In this document: one piece after another, positions 30,768-39,113 of the stretch
Layout: each line of letters begins with the position of its first letter
How positions within the stretch are numbered: position 1 is the first letter of the stretch
Source of the DNA: a virus
IMG/VR virus record: IMGVR_UViG_3300027121_000004
Coordinates: 1 to 54,782 of that record
Length of the DNA stretch: 54,782 nucleotides
Strand: one strand, 5' to 3'
Made by a program: the position numbers and the translations under genes
Notes under the pieces: model-generated
What the model was told of the DNA's origin: nothing
Databases searched by the model: none
Seen by the model: the letters and a program-made list of their open reading frames with translations, nothing else

Positions 30768-31889
30768 ATGTCTGAGGTAATTTATATCAATTCACAACCA
30801 TCACGATGGCACGGTAACGCCGATCTGTGCAAAGACTATAGCATCAATAAATCATATAATACTCTTGATGATATTGGATGGGGAATGAAAGAAAGTGATT
30901 ACCCTTATTATTGGGGGACACCACACCCACAATATTATCAAGCGTCAACGTTATTTGTAAGAAAACACAATGGTAAAATGGATTATGGTCATTACAATGA
31001 TGACAGACCATTCGCAACCATCAAGTTATTAAACGATGTTGACGCGGAGTATAACTTCAAGAATTTTGACTGGATTCAGATAGTTCTACATGATTCTGGT
31101 CCTACCAAACACATGTTGGATAATATCAAAATTCCTGTGTTTTCAACCGCATATTACAATTATGAATTTGAACAACACGAAGTTGATCTAGGCGTTTATA
31201 ACCAACGAGAGTTTCTACCAGATGTCAAACAATTAACCAACTCAGAATACTATAATCGTGGTCTGTTGGTCAATAACACATTATCCATATTACCAACATG
31301 TGCTTATAGTGATTTTCTTGGAGTCAATTTTAATAACCTCACCAAATACAAACGTGAGTATGCTAAACATAACAAGGGATTACAACAAAAGGTTGGTTGG
31401 CGAGGATCTCTTAACTGTGATCAAAGAAGATCGTTGGTAAAATTGTCACAGAAATATCCAGATTTGATTGATGCCAAACATTGGATAAAACATCAATCGC
31501 CAGAAAAAGACATTTCACCAGAGTTCACATATTCTGAATATGTCACATTTGAAGATCAAGTAAAAGACTTTGACTATCTGATTGAGGTTGGTGCTGGTGG
31601 ATTTAGTGGTCGAGTGCCACATTTGATTCAAACAAACAGAATCATATTCTCTACAGATCATCCAGTGTGGTCATATGCTGAACATCAACTGATTCCAGAC
31701 AAACACTATATCAAAATTAAAAAGGATCTAAGTGATTTGGTTGAGAAGATAAACGATGTAAATAACAATTTATATAAGTTTGAATCGGTTAGAAATGAAA
31801 TGTATAAATTGTCTGAGTCACATTTTACAATTGAAAACATACGTAGAGTGGTATATGATACTATTTCGATTAGACTCAATTTATTATGA
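30768..31889 (+). CDS. GT90 (CAP10/POGLUT-like) glycosyltransferase, 373 aa
   Basis: GT90 enzymes transfer glucose or xylose and are best known from eukaryotic O-glucosyltransferases and fungal CAP10, with some bacterial LPS homologues. The key features are WRGSL near residue 211 followed by RRSLVKLSQKYPDLIDAK, and FDYLIEVGAGGFSGR followed by PHLI near residues 268-286 (family Y-idvdG-g-SgRl-yLl). HYIKIKKDLSDLVEKI and a C-terminal helix follow. The ATG at 30768 is chosen because GAGG stands just before it; an upstream GTG at 30747 overlaps the radical SAM gene. Confidence 0.83.
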   Translation: MSEVIYINSQPSRWHGNADLCKDYSINKSYNTLDDIGWGMKESDYPYYWGTPHPQYYQASTLFVRKHNGKMDYGHYNDDRPFATIKLLNDVDAEYNFKNFDWIQIVLHDSGPTKHMLDNIKIPVFSTAYYNYEFEQHEVDLGVYNQREFLPDVKQLTNSEYYNRGLLVNNTLSILPTCAYSDFLGVNFNNLTKYKREYAKHNKGLQQKVGWRGSLNCDQRRSLVKLSQKYPDLIDAKHWIKHQSPEKDISPEFTYSEYVTFEDQVKDFDYLIEVGAGGFSGRVPHLIQTNRIIFSTDHPVWSYAEHQLIPDKHYIKIKKDLSDLVEKINDVNNNLYKFESVRNEMYKLSESHFTIENIRRVVYDTISIRLNLL

Positions 31890-32689
31890 ATCGCACATTT
31901 TCTATAGTAATACCAATCAACACCAAGTCGGATTATGATGTTGAACGGTTCAATAAAGTCTTGGCACCATCGTTGAAATTCACTAACTGTCCCAAGATTG
32001 TTATCATACCTAAGATGTGTGACTCATTACAATTGGATGATACATACACTGTAGTATTGGACCATGATGTGGTTGTAACACCAACACGTTGCTCAGGTTA
32101 TTTCAAACAATGTTTATTGAAGTTGTATATAGCACGACAAATAAAGACCACACATTATTTGTTGTTGGATAGTGATTTATATGTGAATCGAAAGTTTGAT
32201 TTCAACGAATTCTTCAATGAAGATGGTGAGATTATTTTGTTCATCTATGATGCTTCACAACACTTAGATAAGTCACAGTATGATACTTGTTGTCATGTAA
32301 AGTGGCTATATGATGCGCTTGGATATATCAACAGAGATCCAAAGACTGTATTGTGGAAGTTCCATTATGGTGTAACTCCAGCATTAATGATTACTGACGA
32401 AGTAAAACAGATGTTGGACAATCTGGAAACAAATCATCCAACATTTGTTAAAGACTTTGTGTTGGGTAACATTGGGACCGAATACATGCACTATTACTTA
32501 CATGTAAATGGTAAGTATTTGTATAGTGATGACCACAGTAGGGCTTTTTGTAGTGGTTTGTGGAATCCAAAAGAACCAGAGTCTCAGTTAAGAAAAACAG
32601 ATGCGTTCTGGATTATACAGAGTAACCTCAAGATGAACAACGATGAGGTTCTACAGTTTGTTAGAGATAATGGAAGTAATCCAATTTAG
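31886..32689 (+). CDS. DUF6492-like putative GT-A glycosyltransferase, 267 aa
   Basis: The pattern SGYFKQCLLKLYIARQIKT followed by HYLLLDSDLYVNRKF matches DUF6492 proteins (W-KQql-KL-aa, then yLvlDsD), which look like GT-A transferases with a DxD motif (DSD). VTPALMITDEVKQML and NIGTEYMHYYLHVNG follow, consistent with the acceptor part. Substrates are unknown. It is joined to the GT90 gene by an ATGA overlap. Its last 29 bp overlap the convergent methyltransferase gene. Confidence 0.65.
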   Translation: MNRTFSIVIPINTKSDYDVERFNKVLAPSLKFTNCPKIVIIPKMCDSLQLDDTYTVVLDHDVVVTPTRCSGYFKQCLLKLYIARQIKTTHYLLLDSDLYVNRKFDFNEFFNEDGEIILFIYDASQHLDKSQYDTCCHVKWLYDALGYINRDPKTVLWKFHYGVTPALMITDEVKQMLDNLETNHPTFVKDFVLGNIGTEYMHYYLHVNGKYLYSDDHSRAFCSGLWNPKEPESQLRKTDAFWIIQSNLKMNNDEVLQFVRDNGSNPI

Positions 32690-33329
32690 CTAGATGTGTC
32701 TTTATTGTATCAAATGTTGATTGATCAATAAAATACATTATTTGATATTCGTCTAACATTGGTTTGATACCAAGATCGTTCAACATTCTCTTAATTTCTT
32801 GACCCTTACCAATTATCTTGCCACAGAAATTTATGTTACAGTCGTCTATAGCAAGATAAAAGTTGGCAGATGTTCTTCTTGAGAATATTGTGCAGAACTC
32901 TTTAAGATGATGTTCTTCTGATGGCCATGGATTGCCCCATTCCAAATCCATTGAGTCAAGATAAAATAACGACACCTTTTCTAAGTCGTTGAAGTTCTTG
33001 AGAAAGTTTACGCTGTCATCCAACTCTATGGTAGCATTGTCACCCACATAACTTCTTGCAGCGTTGACATCATTTGGGTTTATGTTTACTGAGTAGAGAT
33101 GACCTTTGTAATAACTGACAAATTCATCTGCGATCAATGTAAATTGACCTTCACCTTTCCAGTTTTGATTCCAACGAGCACACCCAGTTTCAATGATGTA
33201 ATATTCTGGCAGATTCAATTTTTCAAGTGCTTCAAAAATTGTTCTGAATCGGCGATGGGTTCCTTCAACTTCGGTATTGATTGTAAGGTTTTCAACATTT
33301 AAAAAATAGTCTGTTTGTGTAAATTTCAT
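32661..33329 (-). CDS. class I SAM-dependent methyltransferase-like protein, 222 aa
   Basis: The central strand YYIIETGCARWNQNWKGEG is a motif I variant (E-T-G-c). LYSVNINPNDVNAAR marks the second strand with an N instead of the usual acidic residue. VSLFYLDSMDLEWG gives the D-S-D/E metal-type site, and NFYLAIDDCNIN the next strand. It resembles Methyltransf_24-type enzymes of glycan clusters. The motif I deviation leaves some doubt about activity. Its start overlaps the stop of the GT61 gene by 4 bp. Confidence 0.65.
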   Translation of the reverse strand: MKFTQTDYFLNVENLTINTEVEGTHRRFRTIFEALEKLNLPEYYIIETGCARWNQNWKGEGQFTLIADEFVSYYKGHLYSVNINPNDVNAARSYVGDNATIELDDSVNFLKNFNDLEKVSLFYLDSMDLEWGNPWPSEEHHLKEFCTIFSRRTSANFYLAIDDCNINFCGKIIGKGQEIKRMLNDLGIKPMLDEYQIMYFIDQSTFDTIKTHLAKLDYFHYL

Positions 33330-34408
33330 AAAAATCCATGTCGTTTAAAAGCCGTTTCTAGTTGATATAAATCAAGACACCACGGCTTGGACGCATCTTG
33401 TATTTTGTAATTAATAGGTTCCACAGTCGGGTATTTACATACAAACCTATCATCCATATATTGTCCGATGTTTTCCAACTGAATGATTGTTCTGTTGAAT
33501 CGTTTGTATTCCAACCATTGATCGTTGAACTCCAAATTTGGAAAATTGATTATACCTATCTTGGTATTTTCTTTGGTGAAGAATATATGATTGGCACCAC
33601 CACCATGTTCACAACAAACATGGGTAACTCGCTGAAATATGTTTATTCTGTCTCTGAAACTAATGCTGTCGGTGAATACAGGTTTGTAACCAAAGTATTC
33701 AAAGAATCTATGCACTTCTAAAATGTTCAATACTTTTCTGGTAGCGTTATGAACCAAACAGTTATTATATCTGGAAATATATACCTTCTTGTGTTGCCAA
33801 TCATACGATGGATCATAAAATGTGTCGATCAACAATTTGAAAAACTCTAAACGTATTTCTTCACAAAAATAATCGTGTCTCCAGCATGAAGTTGGGTTAG
33901 CAATGTATAACTGATCACATTGATATGACTGTTCTAGGTATGGGTCCATGTATATAACATCATCTGCATAACGACCCAATACTTGTTTCAACTCATCTTG
34001 TGACAATATCTTCAAGTTGATCAGTAATTTTAAGTTTGGAATATGTTCTTTCAACTTGATGAACCTCATAATTTTTGGTGCATATTCCCAAAACCAATGA
34101 TGAAAATTTCCTCCCCACGCATCATCCAAATAAAACACCGGATCGGATATGACTATAGGTAATTTTGGCTCTCTGGTGACATTCAAGTTTATTCGTTCGT
34201 CGTTCTCAAAAGCACCGCCACAATCTCTGAGTATTTTTCCGTTGAAATATGGGATGTAAAAAAAGAAAGGCTTTACTTCACAATTTTTATAGAAACTAAC
34301 TCGTTCGTCAAATTCAACGTGTTTTTTGAAAATGAACGTAGCATTGTCATGTTTTGACAAATCTCTGATATTTCTTACAATCGGGTTGTCTTTATAAAAA
34401 TGAAACAT
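33326..34408 (-). CDS. GT61-family glycosyltransferase, 360 aa
   Basis: GT61 (formerly DUF563) includes plant xylosyl- and arabinosyltransferases, animal EOGT, and bacterial LPS enzymes. Markers in order: GNFHHWFWEYAPKIMRF (family NfgHWl-e-lPrl), KKVYISRYNNC (vYiSR), TRKVLNILEVHRFFEYFG, then VTHVCCEHGGGANHIFF around residues 258-274 (family HGagltN-lF). All hallmark segments are present. It lies in a short minus-strand group with the methyltransferase, the nucleotidyltransferase and the GDPD-like gene. Confidence 0.87.
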   Translation of the reverse strand: MFHFYKDNPIVRNIRDLSKHDNATFIFKKHVEFDERVSFYKNCEVKPFFFYIPYFNGKILRDCGGAFENDERINLNVTREPKLPIVISDPVFYLDDAWGGNFHHWFWEYAPKIMRFIKLKEHIPNLKLLINLKILSQDELKQVLGRYADDVIYMDPYLEQSYQCDQLYIANPTSCWRHDYFCEEIRLEFFKLLIDTFYDPSYDWQHKKVYISRYNNCLVHNATRKVLNILEVHRFFEYFGYKPVFTDSISFRDRINIFQRVTHVCCEHGGGANHIFFTKENTKIGIINFPNLEFNDQWLEYKRFNRTIIQLENIGQYMDDRFVCKYPTVEPINYKIQDASKPWCLDLYQLETAFKRHGFL

Positions 34409-34422
34409 ACCTAGATTTACAT

Positions 34423-35238
34423 TCAGCTAAAATAGTTTTTCCAAAACTCGTATGTGTCTTTGATTGAATTGTCTTTGATATTGTTGTTTTCGATAATATA
34501 CTTCCACGATCTAAAACACTCAACGTCTACTGGGGTTCCCAAACAAGCATATTTGTTTGCCGCATAGTGTGTAACCTTGAGTCCATCGTTGATCATCAAA
34601 TTGTAAGGAACGGTAACGTAATATTCACCGTTTACACAAATTTTCTCATTCATCAAACGATTGAAATAGTGTTTCATGATCTTACCAGATTTGAAATAGT
34701 AAATACCATTTGAAGCCGGCTCATTTGGTTTTACAAGTTCCATAGGTTTCTTTTCATGAACATAGGTTACTGTTCCGTCGTCATTGACAGTCAAGAACGC
34801 AAATGACTTGTTATACAGTTTATGTGGAACAAAGCCAATGTGGGTTACTATACAACCGTCGGAATTTGATTCTCTACAATGTTTTAGAAAGTCTGCAAAA
34901 TCCCAGTTTTGGGTCAAGTCACAGTAACTAACAATTACTTCTTCATCATCGGGTATTTGATCAAATGCGTGCGAAATAGAATAAACTGGTCCGAGGCTGT
35001 TTTTGTCAATAGCAACAATCTTTGACTTTTTGGATTCGAATATCACGGACTCAATCGCATTAGCAGACAAATCATCTCGTCTGACTATAAACAAAAAGTC
35101 ATCGTCTTTTACAGATGGAAACATGTCCAAGACGTAATCCAATATCTTCTTGCCATCAATCTTTATCAATGACTTGATTGGATATCCCTTGGATGTAAAA
35201 CGTTCACTGTTTCCTGATAGTGTTATAACAATCTTCAT
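34423..35238 (-). CDS. sugar-phosphate nucleotidyltransferase-like protein, 271 aa
   Basis: NTP_transferase (Rossmann-like) fold. The start VITLSGNSERFTSKGYPIKSL is a variant of the G-G-G-TR-----PK nucleotide-binding loop. ILDYVLDMF, ELPD-like VIVSYCDLTQNW, GCIVTHIG, and NGIYYFKSG follow. This subtype occurs in bacterial surface-glycan loci and is thought to make an activated sugar or small headgroup. The ATG at 35238 is used because LSGNSERF must be near the N-terminus. It overlaps the GDPD-like gene by 35 bp, suggesting coupled expression. Confidence 0.72.
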   Translation of the reverse strand: MKIVITLSGNSERFTSKGYPIKSLIKIDGKKILDYVLDMFPSVKDDDFLFIVRRDDLSANAIESVIFESKKSKIVAIDKNSLGPVYSISHAFDQIPDDEEVIVSYCDLTQNWDFADFLKHCRESNSDGCIVTHIGFVPHKLYNKSFAFLTVNDDGTVTYVHEKKPMELVKPNEPASNGIYYFKSGKIMKHYFNRLMNEKICVNGEYYVTVPYNLMINDGLKVTHYAANKYACLGTPVDVECFRSWKYIIENNNIKDNSIKDTYEFWKNYFS

Positions 35239-35677
35239 AAAATTTAATGTTGTCACTCACGATACCGTCAAACTGTAATATCTCTTCAACTGTATAGTGA
35301 GACAGTTCGGGCATAAGCAAAATACCCTTTCTATAAGTAGTAATTGTGTGTGGATGTATGAGAATTTTGTTTTTACTAGATAGAGTAAATTTGTCATCCG
35401 AATGTGTAAATATGTCCAAGATTGGGATCAAACTCAATCTGAACAATGATGCATCGTCTTTGCAATGAATCAATAGGTTGGCATAATGTTGTTTTAGAAA
35501 TTGATCATCGATCTTCCATGTTGGTTCATCGTGTCCCAAAAACAAGGTATCGTCTTTATACCAAACATCTACTTCTAAACTATAACCTTGTGACACAACG
35601 TCAATGATAGTAGATGGGTCATTTTCGTAGGTTTTGTGTCTACCGTTGGTGTTGCCTCTGTGACTGATAAATTTCAT
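35204..35677 (-). CDS. GDPD-like (glycerophosphodiester phosphodiesterase fold) protein, 157 aa
   Basis: It starts ISHRGNTNGR, then YENDPSTIIDVVSQGYSLEVDVWYKDDTLFLGHDEP. This is the GDPD signature (H-R-G, E-N, E-x-D-V, H-D-P). The protein is only 157 residues, against about 240 or more for GDPD enzymes, so the barrel is shortened or a minimal variant. Short versions are seen beside nucleotidyltransferases in surface-polysaccharide loci, as here. It may handle a phosphodiester substituent on the glycan. No good minus-strand promoter was found before its ATG at 35677. Confidence 0.78.
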   Translation of the reverse strand: MKFISHRGNTNGRHKTYENDPSTIIDVVSQGYSLEVDVWYKDDTLFLGHDEPTWKIDDQFLKQHYANLLIHCKDDASLFRLSLIPILDIFTHSDDKFTLSSKNKILIHPHTITTYRKGILLMPELSHYTVEEILQFDGIVSDNIKFYEDCYNTIRKQ

Positions 35678-35743
35678 TCAACAATATATATTTAGTAGTC
35701 TGATTATAAGACGAACCCAATCAAAATATAATAATTACACGAA

Positions 35744-35771
35744 TTGACATGTGATCTAGTTATGATATGAT
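35744..35771 (+). promoter_or_regulatory. sigma70-like promoter for the 35.8-49.3 kb plus-strand run
   Basis: TTGACA (35744-35749), 16-bp spacer, TATGAT (35766-35771), 15 bp before the ATG at 35787. It sits between divergent genes and may drive a very long operon. The predicted leader is about 9 nt. Confidence 0.75.
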
Positions 35772-35786
35772 TGAACACAAACTACT

Positions 35787-36221
35787 ATGAAAGTTATAAC
35801 AATACAACAACCCTTTTATCTAAAGTATGTCGCATCACTAAAGAAGTTGACCAAGAAAATTTCAAGAATCAGCACCGAACAAAAAATTCAAAGAGAACAA
35901 GATCTTTGGTATGGTCTTGAACAAGCAAACGACAAACCATTTAGGTGGTCTCATCCACTCACAAAAGTAAACATACAGAATGTAGACAAGGTGGTTTTTG
36001 TATTCTCCGATCCAATTGGCAGAGAAGTTTCATTTAAGACCAAGGAAGTGGATCATACTTTTAGACTTGAGCCTGGTGAAGAATACAAGGTGATTGTGTC
36101 TACCTACGATGCCACCGAGGTAACTATTCGAATTGATCCATTTAATCCAGATAGTGATACTCGTTCATTGGGAGCACAATATTATTCTATTACCTCAGAA
36201 GATACAGTAATCTTAAACTAA
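35787..36221 (+). CDS. stand-alone beta-sandwich glycan-associated module, 144 aa
   Basis: No named family. The core (residues about 40-135) aligns by eye with the protein at 37646. Shared landmarks are FRWS(H/F)P, then D-VG(R)E in DPIGREVSF / CPVGREIHI, then L-P---Y--I, then IR/TIxxDPfxP and DTRSLG / ETRSLG. A related domain lies inside the 882-aa transferase at 26629. The W-S and D/N-x-R-x-L-G landmarks recall beta-sandwich domains attached to bacterial polysaccharide enzymes. A role in glycan binding or as a transferase partner is inference. It is the first gene after the promoter at 35744. Confidence 0.75.
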   Translation: MKVITIQQPFYLKYVASLKKLTKKISRISTEQKIQREQDLWYGLEQANDKPFRWSHPLTKVNIQNVDKVVFVFSDPIGREVSFKTKEVDHTFRLEPGEEYKVIVSTYDATEVTIRIDPFNPDSDTRSLGAQYYSITSEDTVILN

Positions 36222-36222
36222 G

Positions 36223-37641
36223 ATGGAAAAATACAATCAGAACAACGTTGACTTTCTAAGAGATCGCAGTAGTTCTTTGGTATTGATTTCAAAGGACAAA
36301 ACGGTTCTTGATAGTTTGAAATCCGAGAAGGACATTGAAATCTATTTGATCGATGATCTGGAAGCCTTGAACGGCATCGGTATCTACAACGAACTGATAA
36401 AGAAACTTGGTAAAACGTTTGTATTCGTCAATAGTAGCTTTGAAGAAAACAAATTCCTACGTTTTGTAGTCAATAGAACTCTGAATGTATTTGAGAAAGA
36501 AAAGATATTCTGTAACATTATCGTATATCCAAAATACGATTTTCCTCGTAAAGAAACTCTAAAGAAGATTTCACTAATCAAGTTGTTCAATAGATCCAAT
36601 ATTGAGTTGAACGTTGTGGATTCGGTCTATTACGTTGGACAATATGGAACTTCTGGATATGCAACTGCTGCAAAAGGCTACGTTGCGGAGTATGTTACAA
36701 AGGGTGTTCCTATTTGTTGGCATACACTAAGGTTTGATAGTAGTAAACTTGACACTACAAACTATGTCAACGCTCTTGCTGAAAGTGCAATGAATAGACC
36801 TTTGATGGGTAAAGATCAAATCACGTTACATTCTACACCTGATCTTTGGCCAGAGTTCATAAGAAAATATGAATGTTCCAAGTATAAACGTGTTGTAGGA
36901 TATTGTGCTTGGGAAAGCAGCAAACTTCCTCCAAAGTGGGTAGACTGTATCAACATGTTGCCCGAGGTTTGGGTTCCATCTGTATACAACAAGCAAGTGT
37001 ATGAAAACTGTGGTGTAAAATCCAAGGTTGAAGTTGTTCCTCACGTTTGGTTTGATCAAAAACTTCTTGAAAAGAGAAAGATCAATATCACAGACTGTTT
37101 TGGAACAGAACTAAGTAAGACCAAATATACGTTTTATAGCATCGGTGAGTTGACTGCACGTAAGAGTATCGAAGAACTTGTTAAAGTATTTGATAAACTT
37201 AATGAAAACTATCCAAATACCCAACTGTTATTGAAAGTTCACTATAAAGATTATACTCTAAACAACATCAATTATATCGTAAACAAATTGAGTGTGTTGA
37301 CTGATAAGATTGGTAAGAGTATACACTTGTTGTTGATGAATCTTAATGAACGAGAAATGTTAAGTTTGCACAGTTTTGGTGACTGTTATGTAAGTTTGAC
37401 TAAATCAGAGGGATTTGGGTTGACCATCTTCGAAGCATTTCATCTAAAGAAAGATGTTATTGCTACGGGATATAGTGGTCATATCGACTTTCTTGGAAAA
37501 GACCACCCAGGTTTAGTGAAATATAAAATTGGATCAATTCAAGGTATGGAAACATTCAGTTCTAATTATACCAGTGACCAAGAGTGGGCATATCCAGATT
37601 TGGAACATACTTATGCTTTAATGGAATCAAAAGTCAAATAA
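36223..37641 (+). CDS. GT4-like glycosyltransferase with N-terminal extra domain, 472 aa
   Basis: Residues about 1-135 form a small alpha/beta domain of unknown role. The GT-B fold then begins with YYVGQYGTSGYATAAKGY, closely like the first head of the 26629 enzyme (FGADGASGYANAAKGY). HSTPDLWPEF, CAWESSKLP, VWVPSVYNKQVYENCGV and VVPHVW follow. The donor domain has YSIGELTARKSIEELV and SLTKSEGFGLTIFEAF, the classical E-G-FGL-EA signature. It is flanked on both sides by the two beta-sandwich genes. Confidence 0.87.
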   Translation: MEKYNQNNVDFLRDRSSSLVLISKDKTVLDSLKSEKDIEIYLIDDLEALNGIGIYNELIKKLGKTFVFVNSSFEENKFLRFVVNRTLNVFEKEKIFCNIIVYPKYDFPRKETLKKISLIKLFNRSNIELNVVDSVYYVGQYGTSGYATAAKGYVAEYVTKGVPICWHTLRFDSSKLDTTNYVNALAESAMNRPLMGKDQITLHSTPDLWPEFIRKYECSKYKRVVGYCAWESSKLPPKWVDCINMLPEVWVPSVYNKQVYENCGVKSKVEVVPHVWFDQKLLEKRKINITDCFGTELSKTKYTFYSIGELTARKSIEELVKVFDKLNENYPNTQLLLKVHYKDYTLNNINYIVNKLSVLTDKIGKSIHLLLMNLNEREMLSLHSFGDCYVSLTKSEGFGLTIFEAFHLKKDVIATGYSGHIDFLGKDHPGLVKYKIGSIQGMETFSSNYTSDQEWAYPDLEHTYALMESKVK

Positions 37642-37645
37642 TGTT

Positions 37646-38071
37646 ATGGATGACGCAATTATAATCAATCAATCATTTTGGAACAGAATCAAGAATATTC
37701 TAGGTGTGAGAGCATTCAATAGTGCTAGCACATTATCATTGAGTGGAACAGACTGGCACGAAGTCGAAAAAGATCTCGACGGAAACAAGTTCAGATGGTC
37801 TTTTCCAAAAACAGTAATTACATACGAGAACATTTCAGCCTTACGAGTGAAACTAGTTTGTCCAGTGGGCAGAGAGATTCATATACACAATGATAGAATC
37901 GACTTTAAACACAAATTGACTCCAAATAAACCATATATATTTATCATCAATACTGTTGGCACTAAAGACTTGACAATTGAGACAGATCCGTATATGCCTG
38001 AGAATGAAACACGTTCACTTGGACTGTGTTTCTCTCAAGTCTGTGAACATCCAAGTTTAGCCTGTCTATAA
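37646..38071 (+). CDS. stand-alone beta-sandwich glycan-associated module, paralogue, 141 aa
   Basis: Second copy of the module described at 35787, clearly diverged but with the same landmarks (FRWSFP, CPVGREIHI, DPYMPENETRSLG). It starts 4 bp after the GT4-like gene stops. Two copies bracketing a transferase suggest a functional unit of enzyme plus carbohydrate-binding partners, or a duplication event around that gene. Function is not established. Confidence 0.75.
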   Translation: MDDAIIINQSFWNRIKNILGVRAFNSASTLSLSGTDWHEVEKDLDGNKFRWSFPKTVITYENISALRVKLVCPVGREIHIHNDRIDFKHKLTPNKPYIFIINTVGTKDLTIETDPYMPENETRSLGLCFSQVCEHPSLACL

Positions 38072-38075
38072 AATA

Positions 38076-39113
38076 ATGAAAAAGTTACTATACCTTTGTT
38101 GCCATTGCGTCCTTGAATACGACGAACTTAGGCTTCTTAATGAGTTGGGATATGATGTATTCACAAACGATGCATATCATCGTCCAAAAAATCCTGTTGT
38201 AAACAGGCGACCACCATTGAACATTGAAGACAAGCCAGACTATCTTCAAAAGTTTTATGATATGTGTCATGTCAATTCACACAATCCAGATGTTAAACCT
38301 GAACAGTATAACAATCTGTTGACTGATGCTATGATTGACTCATTTGATACTATCATGATCATGCACCTTCCTAGGTTCATTGAACAAAACTGGGATCGTA
38401 TCAAACACAAAAACGTTATTTGGAGAACAATTGGCCAATCAACTGCCGACGTTGAAGCCAAGATGCAAAAGTATCGTGCCGAGGGATTGAAGATTGTTCG
38501 TTATAGTCCAAAGGAACGTGAACTTACAAACTACTGTGGTGAAGATGCGATGATTCGATTTGCCAAGTATAAGGATGATTATCTACCATATGTTGGTGAT
38601 CAAAATTATGTGATGACGTTTGGTCAGAACGTTGTTGGTAGAGGAGATCATTGTCGTTATGATTTGATTCGTCATGTTGCTAAGGATTTCAATTTCAAAT
38701 TGTTTGGTCCAGGCAATCAAGCTGCTCCTATGGATTGTGGCGAGTTGGACTACAAAGATCAGTTGGTTGAACTATCAAAGAACAAGGTCTATTTGTATAG
38801 TGGAACTTGGCCAGCATCTTATACACTCAACTTCATGGAAGCGTGGATGAGCGGAATTCCTGTGGTTGCTTTGGGTGATGAACTTGCAAGTAAAGTTGGT
38901 AAGTTCCCATACGAAGTTAGCAGTTTGATCAAACACGGCGAAAACGGATTCTGTTGCAATAACGTTGCTGAAATCAAAGACTGTATTCGTGAAGTAATGA
39001 TGAATGCAAATTGCAGAAAGATGATTAGCGAAAACGGAAGAAAAGCTGCTATCGCATATTTTGATGCAGAATCTATCAAACCTCAATGGAAAGAATTTTT
39101 AGATAAACTATGA
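38076..39113 (+). CDS. GT-B glycosyltransferase, 345 aa
   Basis: The N-terminal half has LYLCCHCVLEYDELRLLNELGYDVF and IMIMHLPRFIEQNW. The C-terminal half has VMTFGQNVVGRGDHCRYDLI, FKLFGPGNQAAP, KNKVYLYSGTWPASYTLNFMEAW-type segment (E-A followed by GIPVVALGDE), and HGENGFCCNNVAEIKDCI. These are normal donor-site and C-terminal features of GT1/GT4-clan enzymes. The exact family is uncertain. It is joined to the next gene by an ATGA overlap. Confidence 0.75.
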   Translation: MKKLLYLCCHCVLEYDELRLLNELGYDVFTNDAYHRPKNPVVNRRPPLNIEDKPDYLQKFYDMCHVNSHNPDVKPEQYNNLLTDAMIDSFDTIMIMHLPRFIEQNWDRIKHKNVIWRTIGQSTADVEAKMQKYRAEGLKIVRYSPKERELTNYCGEDAMIRFAKYKDDYLPYVGDQNYVMTFGQNVVGRGDHCRYDLIRHVAKDFNFKLFGPGNQAAPMDCGELDYKDQLVELSKNKVYLYSGTWPASYTLNFMEAWMSGIPVVALGDELASKVGKFPYEVSSLIKHGENGFCCNNVAEIKDCIREVMMNANCRKMISENGRKAAIAYFDAESIKPQWKEFLDKL

